From: Boothiomyces macroporosus
Taxonomy: Eukaryota > Chytridiomycota > Chytridiomycetes > Rhizophydiales > Terramycetaceae
NCBI GenBank assembly: GCA_027604185.1
Contig: JADGKB010000079.1
Span: forward strand, 1-64,000
Reading direction: 5' to 3'
Length of the DNA stretch: 64,000 nucleotides
The position numbers and the translations under genes are program-made. The notes below the pieces were generated by a model. It was not told the DNA's origin. It saw only the letters and a program-made list of their open reading frames with translations, and made no database searches. Below, piece by piece: positions 22,585 to 34,509 of the stretch (its first letter is position 1; every line of letters starts with the position of its first letter).

Positions 22585-23187
22585 ATGGCAACCATCGACG
22601 CAAACCCTAGAGGAATCCCTAGAGCGCCATTCGTAGACAACGTAAGCGCTTTCTTGGATGGATCCGATCACGAAAGCACTCTTGCGAAATTCCAAGAAAT
22701 GTAATCCTTGATTAATCAAAAGGATCTCGAAATACAAATTCATGGAAAACCATTTGTTACAGAGACAAGTCGGTCTGGAAACAAAAATACCTGAAATCGA
22801 AAAGTCGCTGGAATTAGTTGTATTTTTGGCATCTAAAGAAGTAAGAAGGATCTAAAGAAAGGATGATAGCGAACCTATAATTACAGATTTTGAACTTAAT
22901 GATACACTATGGGTCAAGGCAAAGATACCAAAGACGAAAACTGTGAATCTTTGGTTGGGGGTAATTAATTTCGCTTACGGTAGGCGAACGTGATGCTAGA
23001 GTATCCAATCGAGGAAGCGAAGCAATTATTGGAATCAAAGCTAGGAAGCGCCAGGATTAGCTTGGCTCAAGTTGAGGAGGATCTCGAATACTTGAAAGAA
23101 CAAATTACGACAATGGAAGTCAATATGGCCCGTGTTTATAACGACGATGTTCGACAAAGGAAGGTACAGAAAAGTAAAACCAAATAA
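22585..23187 (+). CDS. PAC10: Prefoldin subunit 3
   Basis: Model: join(22585..22700, 22723..22840, 22862..22960, 22984..23187), 178 aa, with introns of 22, 21 and 23 nt. The family signature is complete: NPRGIPRAPFVDNV, KYKFMENHLLQRQVGLETK, FELNDTLWVKAKIP, LWLGANVMLEYPIEEA and DLEYLKEQITTMEVNMARVYN. It is an alpha-class prefoldin subunit (VBP1/PFDN3), part of the hexamer that delivers unfolded actin and tubulin to the CCT chaperonin. Length is typical. Confidence 0.95.
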
Positions 23188-23250
23188 AAAAACTCGATTT
23201 CTGTTTTTGGCAACAAGGCAAAAATTCTCAATTTTTTTTATCCACTAGAC

Positions 23251-24541
23251 ATGCAAGTAGTCAGCCAAACACCTGCTCCTTTTAAAGTCATTTGCTTGAC
23301 CGGCGGTCCATGCGGGGGAAAAACTTCCTCTGTTTCTATCCTCTCAGAGTAATATTTATCTCATTTAGTTTATTTGAAAGTTTGGGTTGGAGGGTATACA
23401 GAGTCCCAGAAACCGCAACTATTCTCTTTGGTGGTGGTGTTCACTTTCCAGATATGGAGGAAGACCAAGCTTATTCGTTTCAAAAGTCAATTCTTGCTGT
23501 CATGATTCAAATTGAAAACACTTATCGTGAATTGGCCAAATTAAACAGCAAGAGGGGAATCAAGACCGTTATTATTTGTGATAGAGGTGCTATGGATCCT
23601 TCTGCATATATGAAGAGAGAGGACTGGCTAAGAATGTTGGATGAACTGCATTTAGGTAAATGTTACTAATAGTAGATGAAGTAGCATTGTAATTAAAAGC
23701 ATTAATGTAGGCGGGACCATCGTTATGATTGTGTTGTTCATTTAGTAACAGCAGCCAAAGGAGCTGAATCATTTTATTCCTTGGAGAATAATGCAACCAG
23801 AACTGAAGGCTTGGAACTAGCAAGAGCGTTGGACACAGCAGTAATGAGCGCTTGGGTTGGCCATGCTTCCTTGCAAGTAATTGATAATGTGTCTGTGCAA
23901 AACTTTATGGAAAAGTGTGACAGGGTAGTACAGGCAGTGTCTACCAGATTAGGCTTGACTGCGGACTCTAACAGATACGGAAAGCAAGTAAAGAAACACA
24001 AGTTTCTGGTCAAGAATTTCTCACTTGGAATGCAATTCCCTGTCCAGTATAGAGAATTTCTAGTTGAACACCGATATTTAGTAAATACACAAGGTGATGG
24101 TACGCAAACTAGAATCAGAAGGTACTTTAATCTAACATCAGACGTGTAGAAGTTGGAACTAGTACCGTGCACTTGAACTCTACCATTCGATATCCTCCCC
24201 AAAACGGACAAAGAGTAGAAATTAGAAGAAACATCAACCCTAGAGAATTTGAATCACTTCGTACCCAAGTAGATCCTACCAGAGTCGCAATTAACAAAGT
24301 CCGAAGATGTTTCTTGTTCAATGACCGATACTACCAACTAGATATTTATAAAAGCCCTTCTCAAGGTTTAGTGTTGCTTGAAGCTTACTTGGACTATGAT
24401 GAAACTGGTAAAGTTATGGTTCCGGAATGGCTTGACTGTGAAGATGTCACTGATAAGCCAGGTTACTCCATGTACGATCTGGCTTTGAAAGAAAATGATG
24501 AAATGATTGTTTGTGGAACGGGCAACTGTGAGGTATTGTAA
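23251..24541 (+). CDS. TTD14-like protein: P-loop NTPase domain plus CYTH-like domain
   Basis: Model: join(23251..23348, 23369..23655, 23676..23688, 23711..24121, 24142..24541), 402 aa. Exon 3 is only 13 nt, between introns of 20 and 22 nt, and is needed to rebuild HLDEVALRDHRYDCVVHLVTAAKGAE. The N-terminal domain has the P-loop GGPCGGKTSS and DRGAMDPSAYM. The C-terminal half (VEVGTSTVHLNSTIR, VDPTRVAINKVRRCFLF, LLEAYLDYDETGKVMVPEWLDCEDVT) resembles CYTH-like barrels. This domain pair is that of animal TTD14 (TRPL translocation defect 14), a GTP- and lipid-binding protein involved in membrane trafficking, which is also widespread in protists. Confidence 0.88.
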
Positions 24542-24589
24542 TTTTAATAGAATTTATCACATTCGATCTAATATTTTTGATTTATTGAT

Positions 24590-27305
24590 TTATTCACCAT
24601 AGTCTGACAAGAAATCCAATATTTGTGCTACCAACCAAGCTTCTTGATCTCGTTGAGCAATCACCATACGCTGTAGTAACTCTGTTTCAATCTTTTTTGA
24701 ATGCTTGCCAGAAAATCTGGTGCATTCGATGTAAGTTCTAAATGATCGTTCTCTTATTCCGGTGAACTGCATTAATAATTCAGGTGGAACTGCGTATTGG
24801 GCCACTGGTCGTTTGGATAATAGATACAACACTTTCATCAAGCTGGGTATAGCAATAATCTCTGATTTCTGTTCTGCTGGCGCTAGGCCAATGATGGAAT
24901 TAAGATTTAACATTGTCAGTTCCCATAGAGCTAGTTGACTTGGCTGTGCATCTATTGGCAAACCGGTCCAAGGTAGATTCTTTAATAAGACATTGGCTAA
25001 ATCAAGCAATTTGCTACATGCTCCAATTAAAATCTGGTTGGTGCTTTGTAGCAGCACTCTTGCGAGCAAATCAGTGGCTGGATATACATAGTATGTATTT
25101 GCTTCTGAAATGAAATCTGTACACACATCAATGAGCAATTGAGCATATTTATCATTAGGTATGGTAATGTTGTGCCCGATATTTGACAATATAATGACAG
25201 CATTCTTGCGGTGCTCCAGGACATGAAATACAGGATATGATAAAATAGTTCCAGAGACGCTCTTGTCCAAATGAGCAATTGCTTCAGGAACTGGGAGGTT
25301 TAATGTCCAAAACAACATTTGCACTAGATCTTCTTTTTGCGACATAAGTGCGTGGTTTTCGGGGTGCATACTTGCATTTCGTAGAATCAGTCCTATAGTT
25401 GTGGCTTCTTCCATCAGATTCTTTACTACGTCTATAGAACCAACACAATTGTCTTGTAGTTGCGATATCGAATTCCATTCGTATTCAAACAGTTCTTTGT
25501 ACGAATAGAACTTGTCATTTGATCTATTTTCAGTGGACTTTTTCAGACAGTCTTCCATATGATATACTAATGAATTCAACAAATCCGGATATTCTGCGAA
25601 TTTTAAATTGAACTCTGCAGAGTAAATAGACAAACAGTCCAACGCAAACTTCACTTGTAAAGGCATTTTTGATTTCAAAGACATATTCAGCTTTCTCAAA
25701 TCTTTTGGTGCTAAAATTAGCCAAAAATGTACCATAATGCTCCTTTGCAGGTCTAACACGGTGTAAAGCTGCTCCAAGTGTAGTCAAGTCGATCCCGCCA
25801 AAACTTTGCAACTTGACTGCCTTTGGATAGTAAGTTGCTGGATCAATAGGCTCTGGTGGTACAACTTTTGCTTCAGGGATTACAGGAGGAGCTTTTGGTA
25901 ATGGTGGAGTTTGGGGTTTTGGGATGGTTGGTGGCTGATTTGCATTCATATAGTTATTGTTATATAGTCCTGGTGTGCTTGCCATAGCAGGCGACATTGC
26001 AGATATATTTGGATTACTCTGTGCAGAAGAGGGTCTTTGAATTGCACTTCTATTAACCATTTGCTCCAGAGGGTACAAGAATGTTTGGTATGCCGCTTGC
26101 AGGGTAGTAATATTCATTGGATTTACATCTATCCCTAGTTTATGACAAATTGCAGGCCATGAGTTTTGGTTTCTAACCTATAATTAAACGCTGATCACCT
26201 TTTCAAACCCTCCGTCTTGTATAACTACGTGAAATGCTAGAAATGTATCCAATGGCTTCCCATCTAGAGGGGGAACTCTTGCGGCAGGGTTCCTTTGACG
26301 CAAAAAGCTATTGAAAGCATTTTCAAAATATGATCTTTCATTCAGTTGTGCTTGAGGCCCCTGGAAAGTGGTCATTGAGTTTACTGTAGGAGTAAATTGA
26401 GTTTGCTGATACACATTTCCATGGGATTGGGGAGACTGGATTGAACTAAGGGCAACTTGAGGGGTAGTAGGGGATTGATTATCTACAGTTAAATTATGGT
26501 TACTGTTTACGAAATTCTGCGCTGAAAATGCTCCAGGCACTTGAGCGGTGCCTCCAAGTTGACTATTGCCTGACATTTGGTTCATTAATCCCAACTGGTT
26601 GTTTTGCGCAAAAGTAGATGACGGCACTTGCGTCTGAGGCAAATTACTTTGGTTAAACTGCATTGATTGATCTCCCTGATTAAACTGCCCGCCTTGTTGT
26701 TGCAGCTGCTGATAATATAGTGCTGTAATTAAAAATCGATTACCTTGTGTCTGATTATTATTGATAGGTATCTGCTGGTTCATTTGATATCGCTGCTGCA
26801 AGGCTGGACTCTGCTGTTGATTTACTTGGGCTTGCTGGTTTCCTTGCTGATTGAACATCATATTCTGATTATTTTGTTGGTTTTGTAATTGATAGTACAT
26901 TTGTCGTTGGTTTTGCATCTGAAGCATGTTTAAATTAGGAGAGCTGTGAGCTGAGTCGGCTATGGTAAATAGTCGTAGTACCTTGTGGCCGTTCTTGTGA
27001 AGTCGTGGACCTTTGAGTGTTTTGTCTTGGTTAAAGAGAAATATTTACTGTTCGTTCTGTTGCATTCCGTACATCTGATTCATTCCTTGCCGTTGATACA
27101 TCATATTGTTTGACATATCGCTCTGCTGGTAAAACTGCTGATTCATGGAATTCATATTTTGATTGAGCTGTTGATTTAACATTGTATTTTGATTCATTTG
27201 TGTATTCAACTGTTGCTGATTGCTGATACCGCTCTGAAATCCAAATTGTTCCATCTTTGGCAGCTGTTGCTGGCCAGTATTCTGGTAGTAGGAATAGTCG
27301 CTCAT
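24590..27305 (-). CDS. SWI1: SWI1/ARID1-type subunit of the SWI/SNF chromatin remodeller
   Basis: Model: complement(join(24590..25710, 25733..26177, 26199..26722, 26744..26959, 26982..27025, 27049..27305)), 868 aa, introns 22, 21, 21, 22 and 23 nt. The N-terminal third is extremely Gln/Asn-rich (prion-like, as in yeast Swi1). An ARID DNA-binding domain spans roughly residues 296-385 (FNSFLRQRNP, DTFLAFHVVIQDGGFEKV, NQNSWPAICHKLG). The intron at 26178-26198 lies inside it. The C-terminal 450 residues are helical and end in RSFRTYIECTRFSGKHSKK...LLQRMVIAQRDQEAWLVAQIL, as in ARID1/Swi1 proteins. The intron at 26723-26743 is 21 nt with no stop, so it could be missed. Confidence 0.88.
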
Positions 27306-27804
27306 CAGAGATTGAGGACTTTTTGGACAAAAAAATGAAAAGCAAATTTGAAATAGAATTTGATTTCAAATACATCCTCTCTTGCTGGCATGGTGAGATC
27401 TCTGTCTAGATTCATTCCTTTTCGGTTGCGTCACCCCCCACAATATACTCAGTTTCGCGATTTGAAATAGAGGGTTAATCGATAGGATAGTTTAAACCAA
27501 GAGAAACTTGATTGGCTGGAAAATATAGAGAATAATAATAGGAGAGAATTGTCCGAACCCAAGCTCCAACCAACCAATCTCCGCATGCCGTATCCGAGTC
27601 ACGGCTTGGCTGATGTCAGCACATGGAAGTGTTAAATACATATTTAATTTATTATCGAAATTAAATTACATTGTTTAAAAGGTAGACCATGTCCAATCTG
27701 AGGGAACAGACATCATTGGCGTTTCTGCGATATCATTTGTTAGCGTAAAAAATACCTGGGTTGGGCTTGGCGACATTAATATCAATTGTAACTACAGTTA
27801 GAAT
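27306..27804. other. Intergenic region between SWI1 and the FYVE gene
   Basis: About 500 bp upstream of SWI1 and downstream of the FYVE gene, both on the minus strand. I find no gene; this probably holds the SWI1 promoter. Confidence 0.5.
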
Positions 27805-28309
27805 CTATCTACTTGGCCCCTCTTGAACCTCTTCAGGAGTAGCGGCGGCTGGTATAAGTGATTCCTTGTAGCATGGATCGCAAACTCTTGATAAAATCCC
27901 CGCTTGGTGAAATTGTACATCTTGATCTAATCTAGCAGTATTCTACATTAGCAAAATGTACTTGACAACAATCTCCGCAGAATATATCTCCGCATCTTCT
28001 GCTGGATGTTAGTTTTAGTTACCAATGGTGTTTACGAACGAAAAATGTAAACTTTTGTCCGCAAAGTGAGCACTCTGGAGCCAAGTGGTCAGGCTAAACA
28101 TTATCGAGCATGTACCTTCCAATGATCTCTATGTGGTGGTCCGGTAACAAATCGAATTGGAGGAGATTCTATTTCACGAATGGGTCTGGTTTGTCCATGC
28201 CTCCTTTGCGGTTTAGGGTCAGGCTGTGTTTGAATACTTGGATTCTGCGGTCTTTTCATCCTCTCCTGAATCATTTGCTTCAATTAACTAATAGTACTTG
28301 AGGATCCAT
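27805..28309 (-). CDS. Small FYVE zinc-finger protein (140 aa)
   Basis: Model: complement(join(27805..27942, 27962..28001, 28023..28093, 28116..28277, 28298..28309)), with introns of 19, 21, 22 and 20 nt. The first exon is 12 nt (four codons, MDPQ). A Pro/Gln/Arg-rich N-terminus leads into a complete FYVE finger: CSLCGQKFTFF, the basic patch RKHHCRRCG, IFCGDCC, and RVCDPCY. FYVE domains bind PI3P on endosomes. The 21-nt intron at 28002-28022 splits the RKHHCRRCG signature, and without splicing no FYVE domain is visible. The tail after the finger is short and acidic. The domain call is firm; the specific orthologue is not known. Confidence 0.88.
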
Positions 28310-28458
28310 CCTTTTGAATTTTTAAGCAAGGATGAAACTTTGTTTTCTAATTTTTGTTTCAGCAAGCCACAATTAGGAATTTGAAATTGCAAATTCCAAA
28401 TTCAAAGGAGTCAATGATAGATTCAACTCAGCAACTCAAGCTGTTGGTTCATTATAAA

Positions 28459-29268
28459 TTAAGATTTATTTACAGCCCTTTGGATGGCATCCTGAATAGC
28501 GGATTGGTACGCTGATTCGGCCTTGATTGGGTTGCTTACTTCAAATTTCAAGTCCTCGATTATCCCTGTGGACAATCTATAGCACCAACCGTGAACAGTT
28601 AACGGCTGCCCTCTTTTCCACGCATTTTGGACTACTTGAGTAAGACAAGCATTTCTGGCATTTGTAATTGCGTTTAATTCACACATCAAGTCAAATGCCA
28701 ACTCGTGGTCCAGCTTGTCGAGTGTTTCATGAATCTGATCATCCAGATTTCTGATATTGGCTATCCACTGCTCTATAATGGGCAATCCGGCTACGATTAA
28801 TTATAGATTACTGTTCTTTCCCATTCCAGCCTTCACTGCACCGCACTTGTAATGCCCGCAAACGATTACATGCTTAACTTTCAAAGCATCAATCGAATAT
28901 TGCATTACAGCGTTGGCATTCATGTCAAGAGAGTGTACAGCATTTCCAATATTTCTATGTACAAAAAAATCACCTGGTTTTGTTTGAGTTATATGAGTTG
29001 GTGGAACTCTTGAATCAGAACACCCTATCCAGAGCATGGTTGGTTGCTGCCCAGCATTCTGTTTGTTAAAAAACTCTGGATTGACTCTTTGAACATTCCT
29101 TGCCCATCTTTTATTGGCTTCGAGAATACCCAGCAACGAGGAGCCGTTTTTAACCAAGTCCTCGTACTTTTCTGGATGGGCCACAATTTCATTGGATATA
29201 TTGGCAATAACACCTCGGAGGCTTTTCACCAAGTCGGATTGGATTTGATATTTTGATTGTACAACCAT
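28459..29268 (-). CDS. Beta-carbonic anhydrase, copy 1
   Basis: Model: complement(join(28459..28790, 28812..29268)), 262 aa, one 21-nt intron. Zinc ligands and catalytic dyad are present: Cys-Asp-Ser-Asp-Arg in WIGCSDSRVPP and His/Cys in CGHYKCGAVKAG. It interconverts CO2 and bicarbonate. It has an N-terminal extension of about 50 residues compared with copy 2, with no clear targeting signal. It lies directly downstream of copy 2 on the same strand. Confidence 0.93.
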
Positions 29269-29659
29269 TTTGTTGTTTCCTGTTTCACAAAAATTTTTAG
29301 GAGGCTTTTTGTTGGAAAAATAAGTTTGGCTCTACTTCAAACTACCCCATTGTCCCCAGGTCAATCAACGGAATTGTTTCACTTTCATTCGCCATTTGTT
29401 TCTAAAGTTTGACTACTGAATGATTCAAGATTTCATCGGGCACTCTCCTAACTAGAACTCAGCTGCTGGTCTGGCAATTTGCAGCTGTAGTGAAACCAAG
29501 GTTCAACGCAAAGTAAAAACTAACCCTGGTCCTCTAATGATCAATCTGTTTGATTCAAAAGGGTCCAATCTGTGTGGTAACTCTCCAGAAAGCAACTACT
29601 GGTAGTACCGATAAAGCGACTGCAAAGGTAATTCAAATTAACAAACATTTATTATAACA
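29269..29659. other. Intergenic region between the two carbonic anhydrase genes
   Basis: About 390 bp upstream of copy 1. No gene or repeat was recognised. Confidence 0.5.
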
Positions 29660-30382
29660 TTATTGAGTAGCTACAGCTTTCTTAATTGCGTGTTTCATGG
29701 CGGCTTCAAACGTATATTCAACTTGCTTTGGATCATCAACTTCAAAGTTCAAATCCTCAATGATACCATTTGCTAGCCTATAGCACCAGCCATGTACAAC
29801 TAATTTCTGGCCTCTTTTCCAAGCATTTTGTACAACAACAGAGAGGCAGGCGTTTTTTGCATTAGTGATAGCGTTCAGTTCGCACATTAGATCAAACCTA
29901 ACTTGAGGAGGGAGTCTCTTTAAAGTATCGTGGAATTGAGCGTCTAGAGTACGGATATGCGCAATCCATTGTTCGATTATGGGTAATCCAGCTTTGGTTA
30001 AAAAAAATTTACTAGAATGGCCAAGAGCAGCATGAACAGCACCACATTTATAATGGCCACATACAATTAAATGCTTCACTTTTAAAACATCTACAGCGTA
30101 CTGCATCACTGCATTGGCGTTCAGGTCAAGGGCCAACACAGCATTACCAATATTACGATGTACAAATATATCTCCAGGATTAGTAGCGGTAATATGATTT
30201 GGCGGCACTCTAGAATCGGAGCAACCTATCCACAAAAAGGAAGGAGCTTGGCCAGCATTTTGCTCCATGAAAAAGTCTGGATTAGAATCTTCAATTGCTT
30301 TAGCCCATTTCTTATTGGCGTCAAGTAAAAAGTGCAAAGAGGAATCTTCTTTTACCAACATGTCAGAATCTGTCGCAGTCAT
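29660..30382 (-). CDS. Beta-carbonic anhydrase, copy 2
   Basis: Model: complement(join(29660..29991, 30013..30382)), 233 aa. Motifs WIGCSDSRVPP and CGHYKCGAVHAA supply the zinc site. The 21-nt intron at 29992-30012 is at exactly the same codon as in copy 1 (GHS|T-GLPIIEQW). It has no in-frame stop, so the unspliced frame stays open and adds seven residues. Alignment with copy 1 shows it is an intron. The frame continues upstream only to a TTG, so I took the ATG at 30382. Copies 1 and 2 are a tandem duplication that postdates this intron. Confidence 0.93.
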   Translation of the reverse strand: MTATDSDMLVKEDSSLHFLLDANKKWAKAIEDSNPDFFMEQNAGQAPSFLWIGCSDSRVPPNHITATNPGDIFVHRNIGNAVLALDLNANAVMQYAVDVLKVKHLIVCGHYKCGAVHAALGHSSKFFLTKAGLPIIEQWIAHIRTLDAQFHDTLKRLPPQVRFDLMCELNAITNAKNACLSVVVQNAWKRGQKLVVHGWCYRLANGIIEDLNFEVDDPKQVEYTFEAAMKHAIKKAVATQ

Positions 30383-31498
30383 TTCGTAACTTGGAGAGTT
30401 TCGCTTCAATCACTTGTGGGGTGTTTAAATGAAAACACCGACCGTCATAAAGCCACAGCGGTACAAGACGTTTCTCTTTTGTGCGACGCTTCTTTGATTA
30501 ATACTCATCATAAGTTAATAGCCGAAATCTAGTCTTTGCTGCGAGCAGAACAAGCTGTTGAAATTTGCAAGTGGTGACTTGCGATTTCGTGTGCTTTCCA
30601 GATAACACTATCTTGTGAAAAAGGCGATTGACCCTCCGCAAAATTAAAAGCTTCAGGAGCCAACATTCGTATTTGAATATGAAACCCATTTAGATTGAAG
30701 GGAAATTGAATGAAATACGATAACTTGATCCGCCAGACTAACACACAGCCAAATCTTTCCACAATCTTTTCTATTAGGAGCACACAGCCAGTATACCTGT
30801 GTACTAGATAATGAGCATACGATGAACAGCACACAAAAACAGATTCTTTTAATATTTATTGCAATGGGTTTCTTGTAAATCTAGAGTCGGTAGGCCAACA
30901 TTGAGCCTCAATCGCAAAAGAATCAGCCAGGAGGTACATGGAGTCGCTAGTTGGATGCGACTTGAAATTTGCATTTGCAACCACAAAATAACTTGGTCAA
31001 GGGCTGTACACAACAATACGATTGAAGGGATTTAAAAACACGGTGAGAAGGATCCTACCCTTGCTTATTGGCAATCTTTGCACTGGTGATATGCAATTCT
31101 TTGGTTACCCTCGATTAACGTGTATGATTACGCCAACTAGCATGCGATTACCCCTCATTTCTTCACAGCCATCCATTAAATGATTAGAACGGTGGATGGC
31201 CGATTGGTCAGTAATTGAACAGCTTGCTCACTTATTGGACACATCTTGAGTTTTGATTGGTGGAAAATCTTTGAAGGTCAAGCCACAGTCCGGTCCCTGA
31301 CTTGAAAGCTCCCAAAAATAATTTCTCCAATTATCTCTTTCAGAGAAACTACCAGGAGAAAGCTTTCCAATTTTTAATTGCCCAGTACGTGTAAGTGTAT
31401 TTTTAAAGCAGTCTCAAACTCTTTATATTCATCGCATAATCAATTCCGAGGATCAAGACACACAACTGCACCAGAAAGACAACCTCGATAAATCAAAA
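30383..31498. other. Large intergenic region upstream of INO1
   Basis: At 1.1 kb this is the longest gene-free stretch in the window. A minus-strand frame at 30529-30834 (101 codons) has no recognisable features and I do not call it. The length is unusual for so compact a genome and suggests an extended promoter for INO1 or an unrecognised non-coding RNA. Confidence 0.4.
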
Positions 31499-33098
31499 AT
31501 GGCCCCAGCTTCTATTCCTAATTCATTACCGACTAGCTTTGTCGTAAATTCACCAAATGTTTCCTACACTGATGACCATATCACTTCTAAATATGTATAT
31601 CGTGATGCTAAAGTAAATCTTACTCCTTCAGGAATGACTGTTGTTCCTACTGAAAAGGAGTACAGTTTCAAAGTTGAACGAAATGTGCCAAAATTGGGGT
31701 AGGTTTTGTTTTAATGGTAGATTGATGATGGTTGGATGGGGTGGAAACAATGGATCCACTTTAACTGCTTCAATTCTTGCAAACAAGCAAAATATCTCAT
31801 GGCGCACAAAAGATGGAGTTCAAAACTCCAACTACTACGGCTCTATCACTCAAGCATCCACTTTCAAAATTGGTACTGACCAAGCTGGAAATGATGTGTA
31901 TGTTCCATTTTCTTCAATGTTGCCAATGGTCAATCCAAATGACATTGTCATTGGAGGGTGGGATATTTCATCAGCCAACTTGTTTGAAGCAATGCAAAGG
32001 GCAAAAGTCTTGGAGTGGGATTTGCAAAAACAATTGGAAAAGCAAATGTCTGCATTAAAACCACTTCCATCTATCTACTACCCTGACTTTATTGCTGCCA
32101 ACCAAAATGAAAGAGCCGATAATTTGATCCATGGAACCAAGCAGGAACAATTGGAAAAAATTAGACAAGACATCAGGTAACATTTGGTTAATTTTAGAGA
32201 GTTCAAGCAAAAGAATGGCTTGGATAAAGTTATTGTGGTATGGACTGCTAACACTGAACGCTATGCTGATATCTTGGAGGGCGTCAATGACACCTCAGCG
32301 AATTTGTTGAAAGCCGTTCAAGAAGGCCACTCTGAAATTGCCCCATCGACTATCTTTGCTTTGGCTTGTATCATGGAAAACACTCCTTTCATTAACGGAA
32401 GCCCTCAAAACACCTTTGTCCCTGGCGCTATCCAATTTGCTGAAGAAAAGAAGGTCTTTATTGGAGGTGATGATTTCAAGTCTGGCCAAACCAAACTCAA
32501 GTCTGTCTTGGTTGATTTCCTCGTTAATGCTGGTATCAAACCGCTTGCAATCACTTCTTACAACCACTTGGGCAATAATGACGGAATGAACTTGTCTGCT
32601 CCTCAGCAATTCCGCTCAAAGGAAATTTCCAAATCTAATGTTGTTGATGACATGGTCGATGCCAACAAAATTTTGTACAAGGATGGAGAACACCCTGACC
32701 ACATTGTTGTTATCAAGTACTGCCCATCGGTAGGTGACTCCAAGAGAGCTTTGGATGAATACGTATCTGAAATCTTTATGGGCGGCCGTTCAACCATCTC
32801 CATCTACAATGTTTGCGAAGACTCGCTTTTGGCTTCCCCTTTAATTCTTGACTTGACCATCATGTGTGAACTTTTCACCCGTATTTCTTACTCTACTGAA
32901 GAAACTAACGGCAAATTCGTTTCATTCCACCCAGTTTTGTCAGTATTGTCTTACATGCTGAAGGCACCACTCGTCCCAACTGGAACTCCTGTGGTTAACG
33001 CTCTTTCAAAGCAAAGAAGTGCCATTGAAAACATCCTCAGGGCTTGCTTGGGAATGGCTCCTCAATCTGACATGGCTTTGGAGCACCGTTGCTTCTAA
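31499..33098 (+). CDS. INO1: Myo-inositol-1-phosphate synthase
   Basis: Model: join(31499..31698, 31721..32176, 32198..33098), 518 aa, introns of 22 and 21 nt. Family signatures: [13 protein letters not shown] (NAD-binding), [64 protein letters not shown] and [11 protein letters not shown]. The enzyme converts glucose-6-phosphate to inositol-1-phosphate, the first step of inositol lipid synthesis. The first intron splits the Rossmann glycine-rich region; without it the frame shifts. Length is typical of the eukaryotic enzyme. Confidence 0.96.
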
Positions 33099-33171
33099 TA
33101 AAAAGTCTTTCTTGTCCTAATTTTCGCTTGTCTCTTTAAAAAGCAAAACTCTGAACACCAATCGATATTTA

Positions 33172-33279
33172 TTACAAAGTGGTTTTCGTTCCTTGAATAA
33201 AGTGATATATGATGATTAATCCAAATACTACTGCTCCCAAGATGTTCACTGTTGCTGTTAGTTGCTGGTCGGTGATCAT
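33172..33279 (-). CDS. OST4: OST4-like oligosaccharyltransferase mini-subunit (35 aa)
   Basis: A 35-residue protein starting MITDQQLTATVNILG with a single membrane helix (GAVVFGLIIIYHFI) and a short polar end. Length, the MI(T/S)DxQL start and the LYHF-like end of the helix match OST4, the smallest subunit of the ER oligosaccharyltransferase, which stabilises the catalytic STT3 subunit. It is divergent from MYG1, with the two ATGs 39 bp apart. It is too short for most gene finders. Confidence 0.85.
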   Translation of the reverse strand: MITDQQLTATVNILGAVVFGLIIIYHFIQGTKTTL

Positions 33280-33318
33280 AATTTTTGCTTTACAATTTTC
33301 AAAAAAATAATCAGGCAA

Positions 33319-34334
33319 ATGACCACCATAATAACCCACTCTGGAACATTTCATGCGGACGAATCACTTGCTGTGTTCATGTTGAAGCAGTTACCGGAAT
33401 ACGCTAATGCAAAAGTTATCAGAACCAGAGACGCTGAAGTAATTAAAGGAGGCAGTATCGTAGTTGATGTTGGCGGTGTGTACGATCCAAAAACAAGTAG
33501 ATTTGACCATCATCAGAGAGGCTTTGAAGAGACCTTTAGCAAGGACTACAATATCAAGCTATCAAGTGCTGGATTGGTGTACAAACATTTCGGAAAGAAT
33601 GTCTTGGCAAAACTATTGAATTGGGATCTCACTCATCCCCAGTTGGAATTTGTATATCAAAAGATTTATGATGAATTGATATTAATGTTTGATGGTGTGG
33701 ACAATGGCGTGATGCAATATCCTTCAGAAACACCATGTGCTTACTCTGATTCTACTTGTATTTCTTCAAGAGTCGCAAGATTGAACCCTGCATGGAATGA
33801 GCCAACCAGTGATGATATTTTGTATCAAAGATTTATGACGGCTGTCGAGTTGGCTGGTGAAGAGCTTGTTGCAAAGGTACTATTATATTAATGAGGCTAA
33901 ATATGTTGGTTTATCTTGGTTGCCTGCAAGAGACTTGGTTGTTGAAGCACTTAAAACCCGGTTTGATGTCCATCCTTCAGGAAAAATTCTTGTTCTTTCT
34001 CAATACTGTCCTTGGGCCAGTCATTTGCATGAGTTGGAACAAGAACAGAATATAAAGGGTTCCGACCTACCACTATATGTGCTCTTCAAGGATACTTCTT
34101 CTGCGTGGAGGATCCAAGTAATTCTTATTAACATAGGCAGTTGCAGAATCGCCAAATTCATTCATTTCACGAAAAGCATTGCCAGAACCATGGAGAGGAG
34201 TTAGAGACGACGAATTATCTAAATTAACTGGCGTTGATGGGTGTATTTTCATTCATGCATCTGGATTTATTGGTGGAGCTAAAACTAAAGAAGCCACTAT
34301 GAAATTAGCTCTGATGGCACTTGAATATCAATAA
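33319..34334 (+). CDS. MYG1: MYG1 exonuclease
   Basis: Model: join(33319..33876, 33896..34117, 34137..34334), 325 aa, both introns 19 nt. Signatures: THSGTFHADESLAVFML, RTRDAEVI, VVDVGGVYDP, RFDHHQRGF, DNGVMQYP, SWLPARDLV, and the C-terminal WRIQAVAESPNSF, LPEPWRG and FIHASGFIGGAKTKE. MYG1 is a DHH-related 3'-5' RNA exonuclease that acts in the nucleolus and mitochondria. The active-site HxD and DHH motifs are both intact. An in-frame ATG at 33262 would overlap the OST4 start region, so I chose 33319. Confidence 0.94.
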
Positions 34335-34509
34335 AACCTAGTTTCCAATAAATGCAATTCTACCGAATCCCAAGAATATAAATGAACATGAGATATGATA
34401 TTTAGCGTTGCTCAATTAGACCTTTTTCATCCACTGTATTTCATTGTAAAGTGAAAGGTGAATGACGTAACGCCGTAACTTCAAGGGCATTCGATTCTTT
34501 TCGCTAAAT

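Noticed and set aside
30529..30834. 101-codon minus-strand frame upstream of carbonic anhydrase 2
   Set aside because: There is no start context, domain or homologue that I recognise, and the composition is compatible with chance.
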